Assembly: GCF_019399895.1 (NCBI RefSeq)
Contig: NC_091886.1
Coordinates: 248,001-312,000, forward strand
Source: Cardiocondyla obscurior
Lineage: Eukaryota > Arthropoda > Insecta > Hymenoptera > Formicidae
Length of the DNA stretch: 64,000 bases
Direction: 5' to 3'
The notes beneath the pieces are model-generated. The model was not told the DNA's origin. It worked only from the letters and a program-made list of their open reading frames with translations, and did no database searches. A program made the position numbers and the translations under genes. Shown in pieces: positions 44,025 to 54,001 of this stretch. The first letter of the stretch is position 1. Each line of letters begins with the position of its first letter.

Positions 44025-44335
44025 TTTATTCTCGAGATTTCAATATGTTAAATGATAAAATGTGATGTATGCTCCACAGTTTTATATGCGATATATGACA
44101 AACTGCTACGTTTACATTTTTAAGTAAGTTCAATGAATTCATAGCGATTATGTCAGCATTTTTAAGTATTAACCTTCATAACGATGGAGAACAGATGAAA
44201 CACTGGAAGCCGCCTGATAATTTTATATTTTTTCTAATGTTAGCAGTTTTGCACGTGCATATTGTGATAAGTGACATACATGTGGTGTCTACAAATTTTT
44301 GCTTAGTATTTTTTTCAGCACATGTGTATAGCTGC

Positions 44336-45215
44336 GCCTACAAATTTGCGCTTCTGATGCAATCTTCATAACATTATCGCCTATATAAAATCACTGTTTT
44401 TTTCATTTTTAGACTAAACGCTTGTAATCCACACCATTGCCTGAGATAACTGGCACGTGTGGCGTCTGCAAATCTTGCAATCTTTATATGATATTATTTT
44501 TATTACATTTTAATAGCGGCGCCTACAAATTTGCGCTTCTAATGCAATCTTCATAACATTATCGCCTATATAAAATCACTGTTTTTTTCATTTTAGACTA
44601 AACGCTTGTAATCCACACCATTGCCTGAGATAACTGGCACGTGTGGCGTTTGCAAATCTTGCATTTCCAATGCAGTGCGGTAGCACGTGTGGTATCCGCA
44701 AATCTTGCAATCTTCATATGATATTATTTTTATTACATTTTAATAGCGGCGCCTACAAATTTGCGCTTCTGATGCAATCTTCATAACATTATCGCCTATA
44801 TAAAATCACTGTTTTTTTCATTTTAGACTAAACGCTTGTAATCCACACCATTGCCTGAGATAACTGGCACGTGTGGCGTCTGCAAATCTTGCATTTCCAA
44901 TGCAGTGCGGTAGCACGTGTGGTATCCGCAAATCTTGCAATTTTTATATGATATTATTTTTATTACATTTTAATAGCGGCGCCTACAAATTTGCGCTTCT
45001 GATGCAATCTTCATAACATTATCGCCTATATAAAATCACTGTTTTTTTTTCATTTTAGACTAAACGCTTGTAATCCACACCATTGCCTGAGATAACTGGC
45101 ACGTGCGGCGTCTGCAAATCTTGCATTTCCAATGCAGTGCGGTAGCACGTGTGGTGCCCGCAAATCTTACATTTCTGATGCAATCTTTATGATGTCATTT
45201 TTTATTTTAAGACTA
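44336..45215. repeat. Tandem ~230-bp repeat with TATA boxes between divergent Polinton genes
   Basis: Units start GCCTACAAATTTGCGCTTCTGATGC at about 44336, 44521, 44751 and 44981. The first is about 46 bp shorter because it lacks the TGCAGTGCGGTAGCACGTGTGG segment. Each contains CGCCTATATAAAATCACTG and TAACTGGCACGTGTGGCG. The array lies between the polymerase (-) and the zinc protein (+), so it may be a multiplied promoter or replication region (inference). Confidence 0.85.
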
Positions 45216-45308
45216 ATGCTTGTGATCCCCACTATTACCTACAAATGTGATCTATATATATACCATCGGGTGACAGTTCACTAAATTTATATTTCGTGTT
45301 AAGAGAAT

Positions 45309-45725
45309 ATGGCTGATTTAAATGCTGTAAATGACAATGGAGAATTAATGGATTTATCTGATGAGGACGATATTGGATTGCCCAACGATAGTGATTATAT
45401 GAGTGATCAAAGTAAAGATCTTGAAGATTGTATTTCTCGAAAAATAGATTCACCACAACTTTTCGCGCTTAATGGACGTACTAAACATTGTATGTTGTCT
45501 TTTTATTATTGCACACCTAGTGAAGCTATTGCAGTATGTGCACCATGTATGATTAATTTAGCTGATGTGGGTGGGCCAATGATTGCCATTCGCAAACATG
45601 AAATTGATAGTCAAAACGCATTATGTGGTAGATCATGTGGTAATTGTGGACTTCCAATGTATATGATAATCCATGCAACATGTGTCCTGTGTGTGTTGCC
45701 TAGGAATAAAACTTACACAATTTGA
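45309..45725 (+). CDS. Polinton cysteine-rich zinc-ribbon-like protein
   Basis: A 138-residue protein with an acidic N-terminus (MADLNAVNDNGELMDLSDED) and a C-terminal half carrying CAPCM, CGRSCGNCG and CVLC pairs, which could bind one or two zinc ions. Length, cysteine order and a YY segment before the first pair match the two tandem ORFs at 19273-20117. The function is unknown; a transcriptional or DNA-binding role is only a guess. A TATA-like CTATATATATACC lies 56 nt upstream. Confidence 0.65.
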   Translation: MADLNAVNDNGELMDLSDEDDIGLPNDSDYMSDQSKDLEDCISRKIDSPQLFALNGRTKHCMLSFYYCTPSEAIAVCAPCMINLADVGGPMIAIRKHEIDSQNALCGRSCGNCGLPMYMIIHATCVLCVLPRNKTYTI

Positions 45726-45863
45726 AGATTTAATCCCCCCACTTAATTGATGCATTTCTTATTAGTGGTGGGGATATATATATAAAAAGAATCTCGGAAC
45801 AATTATATCGCATTAAATGTAACACGCGCATCAAACTGATCTGTTATTACCGTTCTTAATGTG

Positions 45864-46628
45864 ATGGATTTTTACGTGCCAACTGATACAAATATGGAAT
45901 TTAATGTGCCGGCTAATACATCATATGCGAGTAATATGAATTATTACACGCCAGCTAATGCATCTAGCACATCGTGTGCGAATAATGAGTGAGTATTAAT
46001 TTTTCTAACTAAAAAATTTTTTAATAAAAACTTTATATGGTCATTTTTTTGTTTTTACACTAGCTCATCTAAAGATCATGCAATCCGTATTCTATGTAAG
46101 CGATATGCATTGACCGCCACGAGTTATAAATATTTAGAAATTGGTGTTAATGTTGGAACACCTAGTTTTGTGGAAATTATTATTGGCGATAATCGTGGAT
46201 TGGAAATGTCGCTATCTCTCGAGGCTTGGAAATCACTCTGCGAGTATCGCGCAAACATTTTAAGTTTGCTCCACAATGACTTTAAAAATCTTCAAGACTT
46301 CGTGTACCTCGGTGCGTTGACAGCCAGACTACGCAACTTTAATGGCATGGATGTCCTGCGGTTTGAATCAGCTGGCAAATGCTTAATGATGATGGAATCA
46401 ACATTTCTTAAAATGATTGATCTTGATGAGTGTGCTACATTAGCATTTAATAAATTAACATCTTTTCTTAAAATAATTGATTCGAAATTTGTACGATTTG
46501 CTAGCATCGCTTCCACTGCTAAAACTCGTGACGAGGTTGTAAGCGCGATACATGCTAGCGATTGCTATGATGGGAATCAAATTATTGATTGTGAGCTGCT
46601 AGCTCTAGTATTCGGAGCGCGAAAGTAA
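45864..46628 (+). CDS. Spliced Polinton protein, ~229 residues, unknown
   Basis: Exon 1 is 45864-45988 (MDFYVPTDTNMEFNVPANTS) and exon 2 is 46064-46628. They are joined across a 75-nt GT/AG intron in frame. Exon 2 is a globular, alpha/beta-looking domain (SYKYLEIGVNVGTPSFVEII, LSLEAWKSLCEYR, SCE-type IIDCELLALVF near the end). No motif is recognised. The gene is intact and is the last before the right terminal repeat, pointing outward. Confidence 0.65.
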
Positions 46629-46854
46629 TATTATATTTTATTATATTATATTGTATTATATTATATTATATTAAAAACATTTTTTTATTGTCATCAAAAT
46701 ATACAAATAATGTTATATTTTATAATAAATATATATAATTTAAATATTTATATTATAAAATTTTTTATTGTTGCATTTTTTTTCCCCAATATCCATGAAT
46801 TACTGATTGATCTCATACATATTTTTTTAAAAAACTCAGAATTAAATGTAAAAA
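46629..46854. other. AT-rich tail with (ATATT)n
   Basis: Pentamer-like ATATT repeats at 46629-46670 are followed by AT-rich sequence up to the inner edge of the right terminal repeat. No gene is seen. Confidence 0.6.
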
Positions 46855-47547
46855 GATTTGCGTAAGTATATGTCACATTTTCGGGATACATCTTTTAAAT
46901 GAAATAATTTCTTAATCTCATTGTGTGATAGAATGCATCTTTTAAATGAAATAATTTCTTAATCTCTCATTGCGCGATAGAATGCATCTTAAGTTTCAAA
47001 CGTGCTAAACGCTGTAAAAAGATTTTCATGAGTATATGTCACACCTTCGGGACTGCTGTTGATAAAAAAATGCTTTCGTTTTTACTTTCTGACTGTCTGC
47101 AGTGAACTCGTAGCTGTCGCCTGCCAGTCGTATGCTGATTTTTTTAAGTGTAACATGTCTAATTAAGAGCCTTCTTAATGGATAAAAAAAAGTGTTCGTC
47201 GCTACTACATATTCTTGCGCGTCGCGAGTTGGGGGATCGCACCCCGTTTAGTGCAGGCGGTGTGTGGTGTGGCACACACCGAAAAAACTGTACAGCTCAA
47301 TTGAGCTTATATTTTGACAATCATATTCGCGGTGAGTGCGAACAAGGAGAAACATTGACATTTGATAGAACTCCTCGTTCAGTTCTTGAAAATCCCGTGG
47401 GTGACGAGTGTGGATACGTAATTGATAAGCGAATGAACTTGTGCACCCACGGGAAACGATTCGCTTTCGTGGACAGCGAATTGCCGCCGGTGAAAAAAAT
47501 GCGGCAAAATTAAAACGTAAGTTTTATTTATTTATTTATTTATAATA
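46855..47547. repeat. Polinton right terminal inverted repeat, inner part
   Basis: This is the inverse of the inner portion of 30490-31180, with an internal 56-bp duplication of GAATGCATCTTTTAAATGAAATAATTTC (46868-46985) absent on the left. It carries the right copy of the terminal-repeat ORF. The outer part of the repeat continues at 50926-51213 beyond the nested transposon. Confidence 0.85.
47178..47513 (+). CDS. Polinton terminal-repeat protein, right copy
   Basis: A 111-residue frame starting MDKKKCSSLLHILARRELGD. It differs from the left copy at many positions (for example an FDNHIRGECEQGE stretch against MDNRLHGKIERGE), yet both frames stay open and keep GGVWCGTH, NPVG, IDKRMNLCTHGKR and the C-terminus. 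It is outward-facing. Function is unknown. Confidence 0.65.
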   Translation: MDKKKCSSLLHILARRELGDRTPFSAGGVWCGTHRKNCTAQLSLYFDNHIRGECEQGETLTFDRTPRSVLENPVGDECGYVIDKRMNLCTHGKRFAFVDSELPPVKKMRQN

Positions 47548-47699
47548 TACAGGGTGTCTCATCCCATGTGTCGAATATTACGCGAGTAGGTAGGTCTTGG
47601 GAAAAGAAATCGAAAAGTCTTATACGGTTTTGCTTAATTTTTATTCGTAAGCAAAATAAAAATTTATGAAATATTCCGCGAGTGGGAGCGTACCTTTAA

Positions 47700-48025
47700 G
47701 GAGGAGTTAACGTTGCGAGTATAAGCCCGACCCAGGCTGTTTGAAAGACAAGAAGAAACGCGCGAGCAACACGAGGCGACGACGCGTAAGGCGGTGACAA
47801 GAACGACGCGCGAGCGATACGAGGCGACAATGCGCGCGTGAGGCGAGCCGACAATGTGCGACGAAGCGAGGCGAACGACGACGCGCGAGCAAAACGAGGC
47901 GACAACGCGTAAGGCGGCAGCAAGAACGACGCGCGAGCGAGACGAGGCGACAATGCGCGCGTGAGGCGAGCCGACGATGTGTGACGAAGCGAGGCGAACG
48001 ACGACGCGCGAGCGAGAGAAGATAC
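47700..48025. repeat. GC-rich tandem repeat, left arm
   Basis: Imperfect units of about 60-125 bp built on GACGACGCGCGAGCGA and GAGGCGACAATGCGCGCGTGAGGCG. The inverse is at 50455-50770. Long open frames here are repeat artefacts. Confidence 0.8.
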
Positions 48026-48179
48026 CAATTTTAACGATATTTATAACGTTACAAATTTAAAATTAAATAATTACACGGAGTAAATATAACTATCTTTTCC
48101 TCACCACCTATCGAGGTAGATAGTACGGCGCGTTTTTTTTAGAGTGGTTTCCCCGGTAGGCCTAATCCACTGCAACAAC

Positions 48180-48907
48180 TCAATGCAACAATTGTTCGAA
48201 GTGCCTTCCTTGTACCTGTAGGCAAAGTTCGGCTCTCCGAACAATTTGTTGCGTTGCACGTTGTGCCATATCGGGCGTCACTGTATCGAAGGCCGCTATA
48301 ATTGCAGCACGAACCTCCTCCACAGTACCTTCACGCACGGGTTCTACTTGAGCTTTTATATGGCCCCAAACAAAATAATCCAGCACGTTCAGATCCGGTG
48401 AACGTGCTGGCCAGGTAATGGGACCACCGCGACCCATCCAACGCCCCGCGAAACGATTATTCAATACCTGTTGTGCGTTGCGCGAAAAATGCGGCGGAGC
48501 ACCGTCCTGCTGGTAAATTAATCTTAGCCGAACGTTAAGCGGCAGGTTTTCCAAAAGCGGCGGAAGGTCGTTTTCTAAAAAATATGCATACCGCTCTCCA
48601 TTTAAACGAGGAGGTAAAAAATACGGCCCAATCTAAAAGTAACAAATAACAATATTATAAGATTTAATTGCATATAAATAAATTAAATTTTTTTTAAAAC
48701 TATTTACAATTTGATTTCCAATTATACCCGCCCACACATGTAGCTGCCACCGATACTGGAAAGCAGTGCGCCTAATTGCATGCGAATTTTCTTCACTCCA
48801 AAGGACGAAATTTTTGGAATTAAAAATTCCATTTGGAGTAAACAACGCTTCGTCCGTCCATATGAAATTCGGAAATGACTCATTTCGTCTGCATTGAGCC
48901 AAAAATC
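48180..48907 (-). pseudogene. Mariner-type transposase, left copy (exons 2-3 only)
   Basis: Exon 2 (48907-48708) carries WTDEALFTPNG with the first catalytic Asp. Exon 3 (48632-48180) carries YQQDGAPPH and SPDLNVLDYFVWG, the second and third acidic positions, and ends GRHFEQLLH. The catalytic region is intact, but the N-terminal DNA-binding exon is missing, so no complete transposase can be made. The intron between the exons is 75 nt. Confidence 0.8.
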
Positions 48908-49100
48908 CTACACGTATTTTTAATTATTATTTTACATTATTTGCGTACTTCGAAAATATACGGTATTTTTATTATTATTTAAATATCGGTCGGGCAATTT
49001 GTTAGAGCAGCGCCGAAGATGTTTTCAATTTTTACTTGTTTTTCTCGATTGCCATGTGCCTCGATAAAGTTAATACTTATTGTGTATCTACCGTGCCAAC

Positions 49101-50300
49101 ATGAGTTACACAGCGAGTGAATACACGGATATGATAATTTGCTATGGTGCCGCGGGTGAAAGTGCATTAGCCGCAGCGGAACTTTACGCGGAAAAATATC
49201 CGGATCGCGAACATCCATCGTATCGCACAATTATTAGGTGCGTGCAACGAACAAGAGACACGGGATCCGTGGTTCCTCGACAACGTAGCGTTAAACGTGC
49301 CGTACTTCGAAACGTTGAAGACGAAGAAGAAATACTTCGCAGATTTGAAGACGATCCCAGAAGCAGTATTCGTCGTGTAGCGCGAGTGCTCGGTTTACCA
49401 AACGCTTTGGTACACCGCGTTGTCCGAAGAAGGGTTGCACCGTATCATTACCAACGGGTGCAACAGCTTCTTCCTCGAGATGAAGAACAGCGCGCTATAT
49501 TCTGCCAAGGTATTATTCTTTCCGTTACGTATATTTTCGAAGTACGCAAATAATGTAAAATAATAATTAAAAATACGTGTAGGATTTTTGGCTCAATGCA
49601 GACGAAATGAGTCATTTCCGAATTTCATATGGACGGACGAAGCGTTGTTTACTCCAAATGGAATTTTTAATTCCAAAAATTTCGTCCTTTGGAGTGAAGA
49701 AAATCCGCATGCAATTAGGCGCACTGCTTTCCAGTATCGGTGGCAGCTACATGTGTGGGCGGGTATAATTGGAAATCAAATTGTAAATAGTTTTAAAAAA
49801 AATTTAATTTATTTATATGCAATTAAATCTTATAATATTGTTATTTGTTACTTTTAGATTGGGCCGTATTTTTACTCCTCGTTTAAATGGAGAGCGGTAT
49901 GCATATTTTTTAGAAAACGACCTTCCGCCGCTTTTGGAAAACCTGCCGCTTAACGTTCGGCTAAGATTAATTTACCAGCAGGACGGTGCTCCGCCGCATT
50001 TTTCGCGCAACGCACAACAGGTATTGAATAATCGTTTCGCGGGGCGTTGGATGGGTCGCGGTGGTCCCATTACCTGGCCAGCACGTTCACCGGATCTGAA
50101 CGTGCTGGATTATTTTGTTTGGGGATATAAAGAGCTCAAGTAGAACCGTGCGTGAAGGTACTGTGGAGGAGGTTCGTGCTGCAATTATAGCGGCCTTCGA
50201 TACAGTGACGCGATGGCACAACGTGCAACGCAACAAATTGTTCGGAGAGCCGAACTTTGCCTACAGTACAAGGAAGGCACTTCGAACAATTGTTGCATTG
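49101..50300 (+). pseudogene. Mariner-type transposase, right copy, three exons, frameshifted exon 3
   Basis: Exon 1 (49101-49509; MSYTASEYTDMIICYG) supplies the helix-turn-helix region (RRVARVLGLPNALVHRVVRR). Introns 49510-49582 and 49783-49857 have GT/AG ends. Exon 2 (49583-49782) holds WTDEALF. Exon 3 from 49858 holds QQDGAPPH and SPDLNVLDYFVWG but lost 2 nt near 49872 relative to the left copy and is rearranged after VWG near 50125. It is therefore defective despite complete exon content. It belongs to the IS630-Tc1-mariner superfamily with about 36 residues between the last two acidic residues. Confidence 0.8.
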
Positions 50301-50454
50301 AGTTGTTGCAGTGGATTAGGCCTACCGGAAACCACTCTAAAAAACGCGCCGTACTATCTACCTCGATAGGTGGTGAGGAAAAGATAGTTATATTTACTCC
50401 GTGTAATTATTTAATTTTAAATTTGTAACGTTATAAATATCGTTAAAATTGGTA

Positions 50455-50770
50455 TCTTCTCTCGCTCGCGCGTCGTCGTTCGCCTCGCTTCGTCACACAT
50501 CGTCGGCTCGCCTCACGCGCGCATTGTCGCCTCGTCTCGCTCGCGCGTCGTTCTTGCTGCCGCCTTACGCGTTGTCGCCTCGTTTTGCTCGCGCGTCGTC
50601 GTTCGCCTCGCTTCGCGCATTGTCGGCTCGCCTCACGCGCGCATTGTCGCTCTCGTATCGCTCGCGCGTCGTTCTTGTCACCGCCTTACGCGTCGTCGCC
50701 TCGTGTTGCTCGCGCGTTTCTTCTTGTCTTTCAAACAGCCTGGGTCGGGCTTATACTCGCAACGTTAACT
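50455..50770. repeat. GC-rich tandem repeat, right arm
   Basis: The inverse of 47700-48025 with small deletions (for example around 50612 and 50655). It is non-coding. Confidence 0.8.
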
Positions 50771-50925
50771 CCTCCTTAAAGGTACGCTCCCACTCGCGGA
50801 ATATTTCATAAATTTTTATTTTGCTTACGAATAAAAATTAAGCAAAACCGTATAGGACTTTTCGATTTCTTTTCCCAAAACCTACCTACTCGCGTAATAT
50901 TCGACACATGGGGTGAGACACCCTG

Positions 50926-51213
50926 TATATATTGACGGTGGCTGCTAGCGCGGGGGTGTTGTGATGGGGGAATAAACACGGGTTCTAACTCAGGAGCGTT
51001 GAGGGAGGCGAGGGGACGGGGAAAAAACCGCGATGAGAGGAGCGCGGGGAGAGGTAGCCGTAGGTGGGAAGAGAGACCGGGGGGTATGAATGGGTGACGG
51101 ATACCCCCTCTCTCTTCCACCTCTACCACTCTCCCGCGCTCCTCTCATCGCGGTTTTTTCCCCCGTCCCCTCGCCTCCCTCAACGCTCCTGGGTTAGAAC
51201 TCGTGTTTATTCC
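50926..51213. repeat. Polinton right terminal inverted repeat, outer part with palindromic end
   Basis: After the mariner insertion, TTGACGGTGGCTGCTAGCGCGGGGGTGTTG and the palindromic block (50983-51213) match the inverse of 30266-30525. This shows the transposon landed within the repeat. Confidence 0.85.
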
Positions 51214-51452
51214 CTACTCACAACTATTAAGAATAAAGTGCATAATTTTCTAGGACGCTTTAAAAATTAAATCTGCCTTTCCCAACTCGTTCACCTCATT
51301 CCTACGAACCTAGAATTTGCCGGAACACTTAGAGTATGTTTAAAGTATTAATAAATTCAGTCTTAAATCTCTCTCTTTTTTCTTTAATATTAATAATATA
51401 TTTTATATATTGTTACGCCCGTAACAATTCAGGGAGCGGCGTAACAATATAT

Positions 51453-53392
51453 CGACAAACTTTTTAAGTAAAATCGAGACTTCCATAAAAAGATTCCACG
51501 AAAACCAAAACTCCCTCAAACAAAGATTTCCCAAAAAAGAACCCTACCAAAAGAACTCCCTAAACCAAAACTCCTCCCAAAAAGACTTCTCTAAAAAATA
51601 ATTCCTAAAAAAGACTCCTACAAAAAGACTACAAAAAAGGCTCCTCAATCCAAATAGAACATAAAATGTGTACATTAATATCAAATACTCTCTATAAAAC
51701 TAATGAGATCAAATAATTGCGCCAAGAACCTGAAGAAAATAGAAAATTATGTTTAAGCAAAACCAAGACTTCTAAAAAAAAAGACCCTCAAAACCAAGAC
51801 TCCACTGAAAAAAGACTCCCCAAAAATAGAACATAAAATGTGTACTTTAATATAAAATACTCTTTATAAAACTAATGAGATCAAATAATAGCGCCAAGAA
51901 CCTAAAAAAGCTAGAAAATTTTAAAAGTTATAAACCCATGTACAACCGTACACACGTAGACCTAGGATCGCCCCGATAATAAAACGTTAACATTACAAAC
52001 CCATGTGGAACAGTACAAACGTAGATCTAGGTTCGCCCCATTATGATATAACATGGTAATGTAAAGAAAGAAAAAAAAAAAACTTGGCGTTGCGAAACCA
52101 AATCTTTAAAATCTCAAATTATAATTTTGTTTTTTACGATGTGCTATGCATCAGATTTTTGTAACCACACCGGATGTATATTAAAAAAAATACATCCGAC
52201 AGTCTGCAGTCTGTACAAGTGGGACGGCAAAAAATTTGTTGCATTGCCCATTTTCAATATTTTTGTTATTATTATATCTCTCACCTTCTTTACATCTTTT
52301 TTTTTATGGACGTGAAAAATTTGTTGCATTGCTTAGTTTCAATATTTTTATTTAAATTTTTTTTAATTATTTTTTTACTTTTTTTATTTAATATTTTTTT
52401 TTACTTTCTTTCGATTTTAAAGATTTGGTTTCGCAACGCCAAGTTTTTTTTTTTTCTTTCTTTACATTACCATGTTATATCATAATGGGGCGAACCTAGA
52501 TCTACGTTTGTACTGTTCCACATGGGTTTGTAATGTTAACGTTTTATTATCGGGGCGAACCTAGGTCTACGTGTGTACGGTTGTACATGGGTTTATAACT
52601 TTTAAAATTTTCTAGCTTTTTTAGGTTCTTGGCGCTATTATTTGATCTCATTAGTTTTATAAAGAGTATTTTATATTAAAGTACACATTTTATGTTCTAT
52701 TTTTGGGGAGTCTTTTTTCAGTGGAGTCTTGGTTTTGAGGGTCTTTTTTTTTAGAAGTCTTGGTTTTGCTTAAACATAATTTTCTATTTTCTTCAGGTTC
52801 TTGACGCAATTATTTGATCTCATTAGTTTTATAGAGAGTATTTGATATTAATGTACACATTTTATGTTCTATTTTGGATTGGAGGAGTCTTTTTTTTTGT
52901 AGTCTTTTTGTAGGAGTCTTTCTTAGGAATTATTTTTTTAGAGAAGTCTTTTTTTGGGAGGAGTTTTGGTTTAGGGAGTTCTTTTTTGGTAGGGGTTCTT
53001 TTTCTATTTTTGGGGTCTTTTTTCAGTGGAGTCTTGGTTTTGAGGGTCTTTTTTTTTTTTAGAAGTCTTGGTTTTGCTTAAACATAATTTTCTATTTTCT
53101 TCAGGTTCTTGGTGCAATTATTTGATCTCATTAGTTTTATAGAGAGTATTTGATATTAATGTACACATTTTATGTTCTATTTTGGATTGGAGGAGTCTTT
53201 TTTTTGTAGTCTTTTTGTAGGAGTCTTTTTTAGGAATTATTTTTTTAGAGAAGTCTTTTTTTGGGAGGAGTTTTGGTTTAGGGAGTTCTTTTTTGGTAGG
53301 GGTTCTTTTTTTGGGAAATCTTTGTTTGAGGGAGTTTTGGTTTTCGTGGAATCTTTTTATGGAAGTCTCGATTTTACTTAAAAAGTTTGTCG
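51453..53392. mobile_element. Foldback-type element with long inverted arms
   Basis: The left arm 51453-52112 is inverted at 52413-53392 around a 300-bp AT-rich loop. The right arm is longer because a segment of about 308 bp (units beginning near TTTTGGATTGGAGGAGTC at 52872 and 53180) is duplicated. Arms are built from short A/C-rich repeats (AAGACTCC-like) and end CGACAAACTTTTTAAGTAAAATC. There are no coding genes; the frames seen are repeat artefacts. TGTTACGCCCGTAACA lies just outside the left end. Confidence 0.8.
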
Positions 53393-54001
53393 AGAATGCT
53401 TTTCGCGCGCTTATACTTGGCGCTTTTTTATACCTTTTTTTAAAAAAAGGTAATTTTTGGGAAATTTCATTCATTTTGTAGTTTAACAGTCCAACCAATC
53501 GCTTTCTAAATAGGTTCCGTTAAAAGCTTGTATTGTATATTATTGACCGTGCCTCTTGATTGATTTTTTTCGAGAAATTGTTTGACATATATAATAGATA
53601 GAATGGGCCCCAACCAACGCCCATTCTCGTGAGACGCACCAAATTAATTAATACTTTTCGTCTCTCCGTTGCAATGTTACATTTGACACCTCTAACGTTT
53701 TTATAAAAATATTGTTCTCTTGCGCTCAGCAGCCTTTTGTCGGCGCACAGCAGCCTTCTATCTGTGTACAGTAACCAATATTTTAATCATTTCGCAAAAT
53801 TTCCTATTCAAAGATATTAATATTTTCTCATCCCATCATTGTTTAATCATTACGCAAGGTTTCTTATTCAGAGCTATTGAGATTCTTTTTTTTTTTAGCA
53901 AAATTTTTATAAATGTCTTAACTAACTATCAATTAAATTTTATTTTATTTTTTTAATTAATTAAATAACTTATTGGTCCATGCATGCAATGTTAAATAAA
54001 T
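53393..54001. other. Non-coding gap before the Helitron
   Basis: AT-rich with no gene. At 53724-53765 the sequence GCGCTCAGCAGCC...GCGCACAGCAGCC is kin to the minisatellite on the other side of the Helitron (61673 onward). Confidence 0.6.

Larger units (their letters stand above)
47550..50925. mobile_element. Tc1/mariner-superfamily element with inverted-duplicated 3' half
   Basis: The 3376-bp insertion is flanked by TA. It begins CAGGGTGTCTCATCCCATGTGTCG and ends with the inverse. Its arms (47550-48961 and 49529-50925) are near-identical inverted copies of transposase exons 2-3, a GC-rich repeat and the end. The 570-bp centre holds only one transposase exon 1. It lies inside the right terminal repeat of the Polinton. 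Similar CAGGGTGTC ends occur in the MITE at 7155. Confidence 0.88.
30266..51213. mobile_element. Polinton/Maverick (adintovirus-like) element with a nested mariner-type transposon
   Basis: This is a self-synthesising DNA element carrying the Polinton core set: protein-primed DNA polymerase B, retroviral-type integrase, packaging ATPase, adenovirus-type protease, and major and minor capsid proteins. Inverted ends are visible. The sequence inward from 30266 (GGAATAAACACGGG) matches the reverse complement of that ending at 51213, and the match resumes inside the nested transposon (47550-50925) as far as about 46855. Excluding the insertion, it is about 17.6 kb, within the Polinton size range. 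The typical 6-bp target duplication is not obvious. Most genes are intact or broken by only one base, so the copy is fairly young. Known Polintons are proposed to form virions; whether this one does is unknown. Confidence 0.93.

Noticed and set aside
47696..48028. 110-residue Ser/Ala/Arg-rich ORF (and its mirror at 50449-50811)
   Set aside because: It is a translation of the GC-rich tandem repeat in the mariner arms; several frames are open and residues simply repeat.
52127..53498. Several Phe/Lys-rich ORFs in the foldback element
   Set aside because: They arise from short T-rich and A-rich repeats of the arms and loop.
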